From contig JAFGUC010000006.1 of NCBI GenBank assembly GCA_016938695.1, positions 1 through 64,000 on the forward strand: DNA of 64,000 nucleotides. Direction: 5' to 3'. Positions 16,818 through 25,238 of this stretch are shown piece by piece. The position numbers were made by a program, and so were the translations under genes. The stretch is from Candidatus Woesearchaeota archaeon. GTDB taxonomy: Archaea; Nanobdellota; Nanobdellia; Woesearchaeales; JAFGUC01. Within the stretch, counting starts at the first letter, position 1. Each line of letters opens with the position of its first letter. The notes below the pieces were generated by a model. The model saw nothing but the letters and a program-made list of their open reading frames with translations, was not told the origin of the DNA and did no database searches.

Positions 16818-17387
16818 ATGGATTTTGTTTCTTTTTATTTTATGATTGAGATATTGTCTGGTTTACTAACGTATGTATCGCTTTTTTTCGGTGCTTTTCT
16901 TGCTGTGAAAACTTGTGAAGAATTACATTCCGGTGAGAAATATTTTGTATTAGTTCGTCAAGTTTCTTTGTTTATCTTGCTTTTGTTTGGAAGTTATGCT
17001 ATTTTCGGTATATCATTTTTTTCATTTGGTTTTTTGGTGTTGTCTGGAATATTAATTGTTGTATTAAATTCTAAGAAATACTATGACTCAATAATTTTTA
17101 TGTTGATTATTACAATTTCTGTTTTTGTTAGTGCTTCAAAGTCAATTTTATTGGGTTATGATACTAGAATATTGTTTTTTCCTTTTACATTTTTTTATGG
17201 TGTGATGCAAGGAACTTTAGATTCAAAGAAATTTATATTTGCGATTCATGATTATAAGAAATTTACAACGCAAACAAAATTCAAGCTAACTGAACAAGTG
17301 TCTATGTATTTTACAATCTTTAAAAAATATTTATTATCATTTATTGTTGCAATTATTTTAGGAGTAGCTATTTTTTTGTTAAAATGA
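16818..17387 (+). CDS. Multi-pass membrane protein of unknown function
   Basis: I do not recognise this 189-residue protein. It has about six hydrophobic helices with a charged stretch (residues 140-165) before the last one. The start could be ATG at 16818 or GTG at 16809; neither has a clear Shine-Dalgarno site. Its stop is 11 bases before the aldolase start, so the two are probably co-transcribed. Confidence 0.7.
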   Translation: MDFVSFYFMIEILSGLLTYVSLFFGAFLAVKTCEELHSGEKYFVLVRQVSLFILLLFGSYAIFGISFFSFGFLVLSGILIVVLNSKKYYDSIIFMLIITISVFVSASKSILLGYDTRILFFPFTFFYGVMQGTLDSKKFIFAIHDYKKFTTQTKFKLTEQVSMYFTIFKKYLLSFIVAIILGVAIFLLK

Positions 17388-17398
17388 GGTGAATTAAT

Positions 17399-18316
17399 AT
17401 GACTCTTGTAACTATGAAAAAAATCCTTGCAAAAGCAAACAAGGAAGGATATGCTGTTGGTGCATTTAATATTAATAATATGGAAATATTGCAGGGTGTA
17501 ATTAAAGCTGGTGAAAACCTGAAAAGTCCATTAATTATTTCTTGTTCTGAAGGAGCAATTGAATATGCTGGTATTGATTATTTAATTAATTTAGTTACGA
17601 CTGCTGCTAAATTGACTAAGATTCCAATTGCATTGCATTTAGATCACGGTAAAAATTTTAAGATAATTAAGCAATGTATTGATAAGGGTTTTACTTCTAT
17701 TATGATTGACGCATCTCATTATGATTTTAAGGAAAATGTTAAGTTGACTAAGCGTGCAGTTGCTCTTGCTAGAAAAAAAGGTGTAACTGTTGAAGCTGAG
17801 ATTGGAAAACTTAGTGGTGTAGAGGATTTAGTTTCTGAACGACGTGGAATTTATACTGATCCTGCTGAGGCTTTTGAATTTGTAAAACAAACTAAAGTTG
17901 ATGCTTTGGCTATTGCAATTGGAACAAGTCATGGTGCGTACAAATTTAAAGGAGAAAGTCATTTGGAATTTAGTATTTTAAAAGAAATTAAGTCTAAACT
18001 AAAAATGCCTTTAGTGTTACATGGTGCTTCAAGTGTTTATCCTGAATTAGTTGAAAAAGTTAATTCTCATGGTGGTGAGATGGAAAATGCTCATGGTGTT
18101 ACTGATTCTTTGTTGAAGAAAGCATGTAAACTTGGAATTAATAAAGTGAATACTGATACTGATTTACGACTTGCTTTTACGGGTGCATTACGAGAAAGCC
18201 TTATGAGGAATAAAACAAGTTTTGATCCAAGAAAATATTTAATTATGGCTCGTGATGACATCACAAAAGTAGTTGAGCGAAAAATTAAGGTGTTTGGTAG
18301 TCAAAATAAGGCATAA
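17399..18316 (+). CDS. fba: Class II fructose-bisphosphate aldolase family protein
   Basis: This 305-residue protein is a class II (zinc) aldolase of the FbaA/GatY family, cleaving fructose-1,6-bisphosphate or a related ketose bisphosphate in the cytosol. Visible motifs are GAFNINN near the N-terminus, LDHG with D82 and H83 (catalytic Asp and zinc His), EAEIGKLSG near 133, IGTSHGAYK with a zinc His near 180, and LHGASS with a zinc His near 209. NTDTDLR near the C-terminus fits phosphate binding. GAGGTGA precedes ATG at normal spacing. Archaea more often use other aldolase or FBP aldolase/phosphatase types, so a bacterial origin is possible. The exact substrate cannot be read from sequence. 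Confidence 0.88.
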   Translation: MTLVTMKKILAKANKEGYAVGAFNINNMEILQGVIKAGENLKSPLIISCSEGAIEYAGIDYLINLVTTAAKLTKIPIALHLDHGKNFKIIKQCIDKGFTSIMIDASHYDFKENVKLTKRAVALARKKGVTVEAEIGKLSGVEDLVSERRGIYTDPAEAFEFVKQTKVDALAIAIGTSHGAYKFKGESHLEFSILKEIKSKLKMPLVLHGASSVYPELVEKVNSHGGEMENAHGVTDSLLKKACKLGINKVNTDTDLRLAFTGALRESLMRNKTSFDPRKYLIMARDDITKVVERKIKVFGSQNKA

Positions 18317-18347
18317 TTTTTTAAATTGATTTTATTTTTTTTGTTTT

Positions 18348-19631
18348 ATGTCCTTAGATAAGAAGATTCATGATATATTACATTTTATTTTAGCTAAAAA
18401 GAATTATGAAGATTATATTCCTTATATTCATCATGAGTTAGATGTTGGTTGTGATACTCTTCATTTGAATGAACTTAAGGGAGATTTATTTAGTGTTTCT
18501 TCAGGTAACGTTTATACTGGAGAAAATCCTATATTTAATAGTGTTAAAGCAGATATTCCTGATTCTTGTTTTGAAATTGCAAAGGACCCAAATTCTGTTA
18601 TGGTTGTTTTACCGCGACATAAGAGTTTATATGATCATTTAGTTGGTCAACCAGTACATCACGATGTTATTAATAAGAACTTAATGTTGATGGCTGGCAA
18701 TAATTTATTTCATTTAAAGTTTGGTCCATCGTTACGTAATAATGGTGCGTTTATGTTTGTTAGAAACGATACAGTTCTTTTTCGAAAGGGAATGATACCC
18801 ACTCATATTCGTGCAAAAGATTATAGTCAGTTTGTATTGCCAGAATATCTATTTAGGGAGATGATTGAAGGTCCTATTCGTCATGATATGATGTGTTTTT
18901 TAGGGCAACGAAAAACTTCTTCGGGTCGTGAAACAGGAAGGACTAAGACGGGAGAGTTGCGTCCCATTGGTGGATTATTTTTGAAGACTATTGGTGATTT
19001 AATTGAAAAATATTCTGAGGACTATGGAGTTAAATTTTATGCAGTTCCTGCAAATTTTTCTTTTTCAAAATATCCTGACGCTCCATATGTAGTTCATGAT
19101 GATGAAATACAAAATCCTCTTTGGAAATTGGAAAAATACTTTTGGCAACAAAGATTTGTATTTGAAACGTATCCTAAACATTGTGAATCAGATTATCGAG
19201 CAAAATTAGATGCTGTTGTAAAATATGGCGAACCAATTTTAATGAATGGAAATGTTCATACTTTTAGAAAATCCGGAGAATTTGCAGAAATGATTACTCA
19301 AAAAATTGGTGAACTTGAAGCAGTATTTCCTATAACTTTATTGTATAAATCTTTAAATGGCGAGTCTAAAATGCATCTTGATGAATTATTTTCTAATATG
19401 CAGGAGAATTATGAGAACTTGAAATCAAAGTCAGTTGATGTTTCTGCAATTCTTGAAGATATGGTAAGAACATATGTTCATGCTGTAGGTCACTTAAATT
19501 CAAATCCTTTTTATCATTTGGATTCTGTTAAACATTCTAAATTGATTGTAACTGATTCAGATGGTATTGTTCATTCGACGGATTCTAAATTACAGAATTG
19601 GTATTCAAACACAATAACTCATTTGATTTAA
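18348..19631 (+). CDS. PlsB-like glycerol-3-phosphate/lysophospholipid acyltransferase
   Basis: This 427-residue protein carries the acyltransferase block I HX4D motif as RHKSLYDHL (near residue 90), a block II-like GAFMFVRND, and a block III-like region FLGQRKTSSGRETGRTKTGE (E/Q-G-x-R-S type). These match the PlsB/GPAT (LPLAT) superfamily that acylates glycerol-3-phosphate at the membrane. There is no N-terminal transmembrane segment, so peripheral attachment is likely. Archaeal membranes use ether lipids, so this is a noteworthy enzyme here. Its 3' end overlaps by 4 bases the broken end of the dph2 remnant on the other strand. The acyl acceptor is unknown. Confidence 0.75.
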   Translation: MSLDKKIHDILHFILAKKNYEDYIPYIHHELDVGCDTLHLNELKGDLFSVSSGNVYTGENPIFNSVKADIPDSCFEIAKDPNSVMVVLPRHKSLYDHLVGQPVHHDVINKNLMLMAGNNLFHLKFGPSLRNNGAFMFVRNDTVLFRKGMIPTHIRAKDYSQFVLPEYLFREMIEGPIRHDMMCFLGQRKTSSGRETGRTKTGELRPIGGLFLKTIGDLIEKYSEDYGVKFYAVPANFSFSKYPDAPYVVHDDEIQNPLWKLEKYFWQQRFVFETYPKHCESDYRAKLDAVVKYGEPILMNGNVHTFRKSGEFAEMITQKIGELEAVFPITLLYKSLNGESKMHLDELFSNMQENYENLKSKSVDVSAILEDMVRTYVHAVGHLNSNPFYHLDSVKHSKLIVTDSDGIVHSTDSKLQNWYSNTITHLI

Positions 19632-19876
19632 TTCTTCCACTTCGAATGACCAAATTGGATTATTAAATCAAATCCGTATTTTTCTAGAACAATTGGTGTG
19701 TCACATGCTCCAAAACAAGAATTTCCCCACAAGTATACTTCGCAAATTTCTTTAGCAGCATCATAAATCTCTTTAGATTCTGGCTTGAGACCATCTGCAA
19801 ATTGTAAACAGACTTTTTTTGCCTTATTTTTTTTAATTAATTCTAGTACTTTATCTTTGTTTAATTCGTATTGCAT
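19628..19876 (-). pseudogene. dph2: 5' fragment of diphthamide synthase Dph2 (truncated)
   Basis: The 82 residues match the N-terminal domain of archaeal Dph2: LQFADGLKP, then the first cluster Cys in SCFGACD, then DLIIQFGHS. Full-length archaeal Dph2 is roughly 320-340 residues and needs two further domains with two more cysteines for its 4Fe-4S radical chemistry on EF2. Here the frame stops eight bases' worth of codons after FGHS, right at the acyltransferase stop codon. The remainder is absent, so this is a remnant, a split gene or an assembly break. It has its own TATA-rich upstream region shared with the divergent pilin operon. Confidence 0.8.
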
Positions 19877-19930
19877 TTTTACTAAAATATATAATTAAAT
19901 ATTTAAAGGCAGTGGTATTTAAGGTTTTAG

Positions 19931-21229
19931 ATGAAAAAAAGGGGTGCTACTTTTACAGCTAAAAAAGGTCTATCTCAGGTAGATTGGGCGATTAGCTTAG
20001 GAATTTTTATGTTATTTTTAGCTAGTTTTTTTGTTTTTATTATTCCTAATTTGCCTTCTGTTACTAGGTCTGAATCTTTAATTTATTTGTTAGAATCGGG
20101 TCTTGATAGCTATTATTGGAATGTTTATAGAATTCCACTTTTTGTTAAGACTAATAGGACAGTGGGTTTTAATGAATTTGAACCTTTTTTTGCACCAATT
20201 AGTTTGAATCCGAGTTTTAATTATAGTTTTCAGTCGGGTCGACATTTTCAGAAATCTCGTAGCGGTATTGTTTTTTTAGCGAACATGTCTGAGGAATACA
20301 ATATTTTTTGGATGGTAAAAAGTGTTTCTTCATATCCATCATATTATGGATTCTATGATTTAATTTCATCGTATACAAGAGTTCAACTTCAAAATACTGA
20401 TTTTTTAGCAGAGTTAGATTCTGGAATGGTTAACCAAGTATATTATGGTTCTGAGGAGAGAATTAAAGATGTCAGTCTTAAAGTTGGTGGTAAGCGACTT
20501 GTTAATTCGTTGAATTATTCATCAACTCCAATTTTTGCAGAATACTATACTGCAACAAATAGTTTTAATTATAGTCAGATGATTTTTGCAAATAATCCTG
20601 CAGTTTACAATATTTTCAAGATGTTTGATAATTTTGGAAATACTTTTTTAGTAGATTCTTCTTTTGAATTGGATGGTTATGATAGATATTATGCGAATAA
20701 TCAAGAGTATGGAACTCTTTATAATTTTGGTGACTGTTATAATTTTTCGACATCATTTCTAACTTTTTATGACAATACCGAAGGTTTAGTTTTTGTTTTT
20801 AGTAGTCCTGTTTGGGTTGATTTTTGTGTTGATGAGGGAGATTTAATACAATTTTCATTCTTGTACAATATGTCTGAAGATTTTAATTATAAGTATATTT
20901 TTTTTACTGGAAATTATGAAATAGCGCAAACTTTTTCGGATACTCCTGCAATGGATGTTGGAATCTCTGAGAATTTATACGGTTTGAATTTAGATCTTCT
21001 ATATAGTTTTAATAAAACAGTTGATGAAGTTAAAGATGAATGGGGTTTTCCAGATTCTAATGATTTTAGAATTGTTATTTTTGATCCTGCAAATAAAAAT
21101 TATTATTTTGATTATAAAACTGCTGAGCCTGATGCTTCAGTTGATATTTATGCTAAAGAATATAATGATTATATTCTTGATAAGTATGGTAATTTAACTA
21201 GAGTTAGTATTAGTCTTATGACGTGGTGA
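19931..21229 (+). CDS. Pilin-like (class III signal) extracellular protein
   Basis: This 432-residue protein begins with a basic stretch, then KKGLSQVDW and a single hydrophobic helix (about 24-46), the layout of archaeal type IV pilin-like precursors cleaved by a prepilin peptidase after Gly. The rest is an extracellular, Tyr/Phe/Asn-rich domain with N-x-S/T sites and two cysteines. It is much longer than a standard pilin. A second pilin-like gene follows, its Shine-Dalgarno site overlapping this stop. I do not recognise the ectodomain. Confidence 0.72.
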   Translation: MKKRGATFTAKKGLSQVDWAISLGIFMLFLASFFVFIIPNLPSVTRSESLIYLLESGLDSYYWNVYRIPLFVKTNRTVGFNEFEPFFAPISLNPSFNYSFQSGRHFQKSRSGIVFLANMSEEYNIFWMVKSVSSYPSYYGFYDLISSYTRVQLQNTDFLAELDSGMVNQVYYGSEERIKDVSLKVGGKRLVNSLNYSSTPIFAEYYTATNSFNYSQMIFANNPAVYNIFKMFDNFGNTFLVDSSFELDGYDRYYANNQEYGTLYNFGDCYNFSTSFLTFYDNTEGLVFVFSSPVWVDFCVDEGDLIQFSFLYNMSEDFNYKYIFFTGNYEIAQTFSDTPAMDVGISENLYGLNLDLLYSFNKTVDEVKDEWGFPDSNDFRIVIFDPANKNYYFDYKTAEPDASVDIYAKEYNDYILDKYGNLTRVSISLMTW

Positions 21230-21233
21230 TTTT

Positions 21234-21632
21234 GTGATATTTGATAAGCGTGGTTTTTTGAAAACAATGGAAGTTTTTATTGCTATTACTATTGTTCTTG
21301 TTTTTGCGCTTTATGTTAATAATAACAATATTGTTAAGGCAAATGAGATTGCAGTTGGTGCTTTAGATGTCTTAGCAAGAGATTCTGAATTTCGCTCTTT
21401 AGTTTTTGACATATCTAATGTTTGTTATGATAAGGGTGCTGGAACTTTGTTGGTTGATAAAATTGATGAAATTTTTCCAGAATATCTTGATTACAAGGTC
21501 TGTATTTTTGAGGATGTTAATTTCAAGATAAATGATTTACCTGACGTTAGAGTTTATGTTGAGAGTTATTATTTTTCCGCGAAATATTTTGAGTATTCCC
21601 CTCGGGTTGTAAAGATATTTTACTGGAGTTAG
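21234..21632 (+). CDS. Small pilin-like protein
   Basis: This 132-residue protein starts MIFDKRGFLKTMEVF followed by a hydrophobic helix, a class III (prepilin-type) leader with the acidic E5-like residue. The start is GTG. GGTGAT, which contains the upstream stop codon, lies 3 bases before it, so translation is coupled to the longer pilin-like gene. The ectodomain has two cysteines. The pair probably forms heteromeric pilin-like structures; no ATPase or platform gene is in the window. Confidence 0.72.
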   Translation: MIFDKRGFLKTMEVFIAITIVLVFALYVNNNNIVKANEIAVGALDVLARDSEFRSLVFDISNVCYDKGAGTLLVDKIDEIFPEYLDYKVCIFEDVNFKINDLPDVRVYVESYYFSAKYFEYSPRVVKIFYWS

Positions 21633-21670
21633 GGGTAAACTTTTTAAATGAAACATCTTTTATTATATCT

Positions 21671-22093
21671 ATGGATGGGTACAAGTATCTAGAACATACT
21701 GCAGATGCTAAATTTGAGGCTTTTGGACAAACATATGAAGAATTGTTTGAAAACTGTGCGTATGCTGTTGAAAATTTAGTTGTAGATACTAGTAAGGTTG
21801 AACCTACTGTTTTGAAAAAGATTAATGTTGCTTCAAATGATGTTAATTCTTTGTTATATGATTTTTTAGAGGAGATTATTTTTTTAATTGACGCTGAATT
21901 ATTTTTAGTTTCAAAGGTTTCTATAGTTGAAATGGATTTAGAAGAAAATACTTTGTTTGCAAAAGTTTTTGGTGAAGAAATTGACTCTTCTAAGCATGAG
22001 TTAAAGAATAATCTTAAAGCTGTGACTTATAATGAGATGAAGGTTGAAAAGACTGATTCTGGATATAAAGCTACGGTTGTAATTGATTTGTAA
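21671..22093 (+). CDS. Archease, RtcB ligase cofactor
   Basis: This 140-residue protein matches archease: EHTADAKFEAFG at the start (conserved H-T-A-D), DFLEEIIFLID in the middle, and HELKNNLKAVTYNEMKVE toward the end. Archease speeds guanylylation and turnover of the RtcB RNA ligase. The rtcB gene follows directly, a classic archaeal pair acting in tRNA splicing. The fit to the family's usual length is exact. Confidence 0.93.
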   Translation: MDGYKYLEHTADAKFEAFGQTYEELFENCAYAVENLVVDTSKVEPTVLKKINVASNDVNSLLYDFLEEIIFLIDAELFLVSKVSIVEMDLEENTLFAKVFGEEIDSSKHELKNNLKAVTYNEMKVEKTDSGYKATVVIDL

Positions 22094-22134
22094 AGGAAAT
22101 TAATATAAACTAATGCCTTTTTTTGTGTTCTATT

Positions 22135-23574
22135 ATGTTTATTGAAAAGAAAGACGAATTTGTGTATGAGGTTAAGGATGTTTCTGGAATGAGAGTTCCT
22201 GCTTATCTTTTTACTTCTGAGTCTTTAGTTGAAGCTTTAAAACAAGATAAAACACCTGAACAGATTGCAAATGTTGCAACACTGCCAGGGGTTGTTAAAT
22301 CTGTTTTTTGTATGCCTGATGCTCATCAAGGTTATGGATTTCCAATTGGTGGTGTTGCTGCATTAGATTTTGAGACCGGTGGGATTTCTCCAGGTGGAAT
22401 TGGTTATGATGAGAATTGTGGAGTTAGGTTGATGTTTGTTCCTTTGACGTATTCTGAGTATCAAAAGGATCCTGAGAAAGCAGAAAGACTTCTTAATTTA
22501 ATATTTAGATTGATTCCTGTTGGTGTTGGTGCGGAGACTAATGTTGATCAACGAGTTGATTATGATGAGTTGGATGAGATTCTTCGTGATGGCGCTAAGT
22601 GGGCAGTTTCTAAAGGGTATGGTTTTCCAGATGATTTAGATTCCTGTGAAGATAATGGTACTATGTTAGCAGATCCTTTGAAGGTTTCAATGAAAGCAAA
22701 AAAACGTGGTAGACGTCAGATTGGAACTTTAGGTGCAGGTAATCATTTTTTAGAGATACAAAGAATTTCTGAGATTTTTGATTCAAAGGTTGCTGAAACA
22801 TTTGGTTTGAAAAAAGATTATTTAGCAGTCATGATTCATTGTGGTTCTAGGGGTTTAGGACACCAAGTTTGTAGTGATTATTTGCGTGAAATTGAACGAC
22901 AATATCCAGATTTAGTTAGTGAATTAGTTGACCGTGAATTAGTATATGCGCCAAGTGGTTCTGAATTAGCAAATGATTTCTTTTTAGGAATGAGTGCTGC
23001 TGCAAATTTTGCATGGGCAAATCGTCAAGTAATTATGCACAATGTAAGAATTGCATTTAATAAAATTTATTCAGTTCCAATGGAATCTATGAAATTATTA
23101 TATGATGTTTGTCATAATATTGCTAAGGTTGAGGAACATAATGTTGACGGTGTTATGAAAAAACTTTATGTCCATAGAAAAGGTGCAACTCGAGCATTTC
23201 CATCAGGTCATAAAGATGTTCCTCTTCAATATAGAGATGTTGGCCAACCAGTTATTATTCCTGGTTCAATGGGAACTAGTTCTTATGTCTTACATGGTAC
23301 GCAAAAGGCAATGGAATTAAGTTTTGGTTCTACTGCTCATGGTGCGGGTAGACGATTGAGTAGATTTGCAGCTAAGAAGGAATTTACTGCTGAAGGTATT
23401 AAGCAGAGTTTAACAGACAAAGGAATAACTTTGAAGTGTGGTTCTTTGAATGGAATTGTAGAGGAAGGACCTGAGTGTTACAAAGATATTGATGAAGTCA
23501 TTAGAATTACTGATTCTTTAGGAATTGCAAAAAAAGTTGCAAAATTAGTTCCATTATCAGTTGTTAAAGGTTAA
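22135..23574 (+). CDS. rtcB: tRNA-splicing ligase RtcB
   Basis: This 479-residue GTP- and Mn-dependent ligase joins 2',3'-cyclic phosphate and 5'-OH RNA ends after tRNA intron removal. Motifs visible: DAHQGYGFPIGG, GIGYDENCGVRL (metal-binding Cys), GAGNHFLEI, HCGSRGLGHQ, the HRKGATRAFP box, GSMGTSSYVLHG and STAHGAGRRLSR (guanylylated His). There is no intein. I choose ATG at 22135; a TTG four codons earlier is possible. TATA-like TAATATAAA at about 22101 suits a leaderless transcript. The doubly interrupted tRNA-Ile at 45383-45496 is a natural substrate. Confidence 0.96.
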   Translation: MFIEKKDEFVYEVKDVSGMRVPAYLFTSESLVEALKQDKTPEQIANVATLPGVVKSVFCMPDAHQGYGFPIGGVAALDFETGGISPGGIGYDENCGVRLMFVPLTYSEYQKDPEKAERLLNLIFRLIPVGVGAETNVDQRVDYDELDEILRDGAKWAVSKGYGFPDDLDSCEDNGTMLADPLKVSMKAKKRGRRQIGTLGAGNHFLEIQRISEIFDSKVAETFGLKKDYLAVMIHCGSRGLGHQVCSDYLREIERQYPDLVSELVDRELVYAPSGSELANDFFLGMSAAANFAWANRQVIMHNVRIAFNKIYSVPMESMKLLYDVCHNIAKVEEHNVDGVMKKLYVHRKGATRAFPSGHKDVPLQYRDVGQPVIIPGSMGTSSYVLHGTQKAMELSFGSTAHGAGRRLSRFAAKKEFTAEGIKQSLTDKGITLKCGSLNGIVEEGPECYKDIDEVIRITDSLGIAKKVAKLVPLSVVKG

Positions 23575-23606
23575 ACTTAAATATTACAATTTTCTTTCTT
23601 TTTTCT

Positions 23607-24869
23607 ATGTATCAAAAGGTAAAAGGCACAAGGGATTTTTATCCAGAGGAATTTGGTTCTAGATGGCAGGTTTTTTCAAGTATTAGAAATACTGTAAAAA
23701 AATTTGGATTTAGTGAGATTGAGTCTCCTGCTTTTGAGAGTTTTGATTTGCTTTCAGCAAAACAAGGCGAAGAGATTAGAAGCCAAATATTTACATTAGA
23801 AAAACAAGGCAAAGAAGATCTTGGATTACGATTTGATTTAACTGTTCCATTTGCAAGAATGTTTACTTCAGTTCAGATGAGTTCAAAAAAACCTGTAAAA
23901 TGGTATGGACTTTCTAGAATGTGGCGTTATGAACAACCTCAAAAGGGTCGTTTAAGAGAATTTTATCAACTTAGTGTTGAGATGTATGGTACTAATTCAA
24001 TTGATAGTGATTTTGAAACTGTGGCTTTAGCTATCAGTGTTTTAAAAGATTTAGGATTGACTTCTGATGATTTTGTAATTAGAATTAATAATCGAAAACT
24101 TCTTCAAGGTTTTATTGAGAGTTTGAAGATTGGTTCTAAGTATGTTGATTCTGTTTTTAGAGTAGTTGATAGTTATACTAAATCGAGCTCTGAAGATTTT
24201 AGAAAAGAATTGTCTGAGATTGGATTGGATTCAAAACAAGTTGATTATATTGTTGAGTTTATGACTGTTAAGTTGGAAGACCTTAATGAATTAGAAATGG
24301 ATTCAGTTATGCGTGAAGGTTATACTGAATTAAAGGGTCTTTTTTCTATGTTAGAATGTTTAGGAATGAAAGATTTTGTAGAGTTTAATCCGTTTATTGC
24401 AAGAGGTTTGTCTTATTATACTGGACTTGTTTTTGAGTGCTTTGATAGACAAGGTAAATTTAGAGCAATTCTTGGTGGTGGACGTTATGATAATCTTGTT
24501 TCCCTGTTTGGTGGACAAAGTACGCCTGCAATTGGTTTTGCAATAGGAGATGTTACTTTAGAATTATTGCTTCGTGATCGTGAGAAATGGCCTAAGCCTT
24601 CAATTGGTCCAGAGTATTTTGTTGCTTGTGTAAGTGATTCTGTTAGGATGAAAGCTTATGAAATTGCAATGAAACTACGAAATAAATTTAGTGTTGATGT
24701 TGATTTGAGTTCAAGAAAATTAGCAAAACAATTATTCTATGCTAACTCAATTGGTGCAAAGTGGACTGTGATTGTTGGTGAAGACGAACTTAAAGAGAAT
24801 AAAGTTGTTCTTCGTGATATGGTCTTGGGAACAGAACATCAAAAAGATTTAGATGAATTATTAGATTAA
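23607..24869 (+). CDS. hisS: Histidyl-tRNA synthetase
   Basis: This 420-residue class II synthetase has KGTRDFYPEE at the N-terminus, motif 2 around WYGLSRMWRYEQPQKGRLREF, the histidine box ARGLSYYTG and the GGGRYDNL motif 3 region. A C-terminal anticodon-binding domain follows (about 330-420). Its length is normal. It lies 32 bases after rtcB with only an AT-rich spacer, and converges on the CoiA-like gene with a 9-base overlap. Confidence 0.96.
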   Translation: MYQKVKGTRDFYPEEFGSRWQVFSSIRNTVKKFGFSEIESPAFESFDLLSAKQGEEIRSQIFTLEKQGKEDLGLRFDLTVPFARMFTSVQMSSKKPVKWYGLSRMWRYEQPQKGRLREFYQLSVEMYGTNSIDSDFETVALAISVLKDLGLTSDDFVIRINNRKLLQGFIESLKIGSKYVDSVFRVVDSYTKSSSEDFRKELSEIGLDSKQVDYIVEFMTVKLEDLNELEMDSVMREGYTELKGLFSMLECLGMKDFVEFNPFIARGLSYYTGLVFECFDRQGKFRAILGGGRYDNLVSLFGGQSTPAIGFAIGDVTLELLLRDREKWPKPSIGPEYFVACVSDSVRMKAYEIAMKLRNKFSVDVDLSSRKLAKQLFYANSIGAKWTVIVGEDELKENKVVLRDMVLGTEHQKDLDELLD

Positions 24870-25238
24870 TTCTTTTATTCTTGGGATGCAATTTTTGCAT
24901 ACAAATCTTGTTTCATCAAATTTTATTCCATATTCTTTTTTGATTGTTGCTTTGCATATTGGGCATGCAAAGTATTCACTTTCGGGTTTTTTATCAAAGA
25001 ATTCTTTTGATGATATGGTTTTGAAACTGCTTAGACTAGTTTCTTTTCCTTCATTTTGTTTTGTTAGTCCGCAAGATAAATCTTTATGTGCAAAGTGATT
25101 TACTTTTACATTGCCAAATTTAGGTATTACTGCTTTTTTACAGAATGGACAGAATAATTCCATACTCGGATCTTCTAATTTGTCTATGTGATATTTTGTA
25201 CCGTTTTTGTCAATTGCAATGAATAATTTTCGTGTCAT
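24861..25238 (-). CDS. CoiA-like zinc-binding protein
   Basis: This 125-residue protein contains CPFCKKAVIPKFG and then VNHFAHK, the zinc and histidine signature of the N-terminal domain of competence protein CoiA-like and related nuclease proteins. A second pair of CxxC motifs (CPICKATIK and CKNC) suggests another zinc ribbon. The nuclease domain itself is absent. Its ATG overlaps the stop of rad50 by 4 bases (ATGA), so it is translated with rad50. A DNA-repair link is inferred from that coupling. Confidence 0.65.
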   Translation of the reverse strand: MTRKLFIAIDKNGTKYHIDKLEDPSMELFCPFCKKAVIPKFGNVKVNHFAHKDLSCGLTKQNEGKETSLSSFKTISSKEFFDKKPESEYFACPICKATIKKEYGIKFDETRFVCKNCIPRIKELI

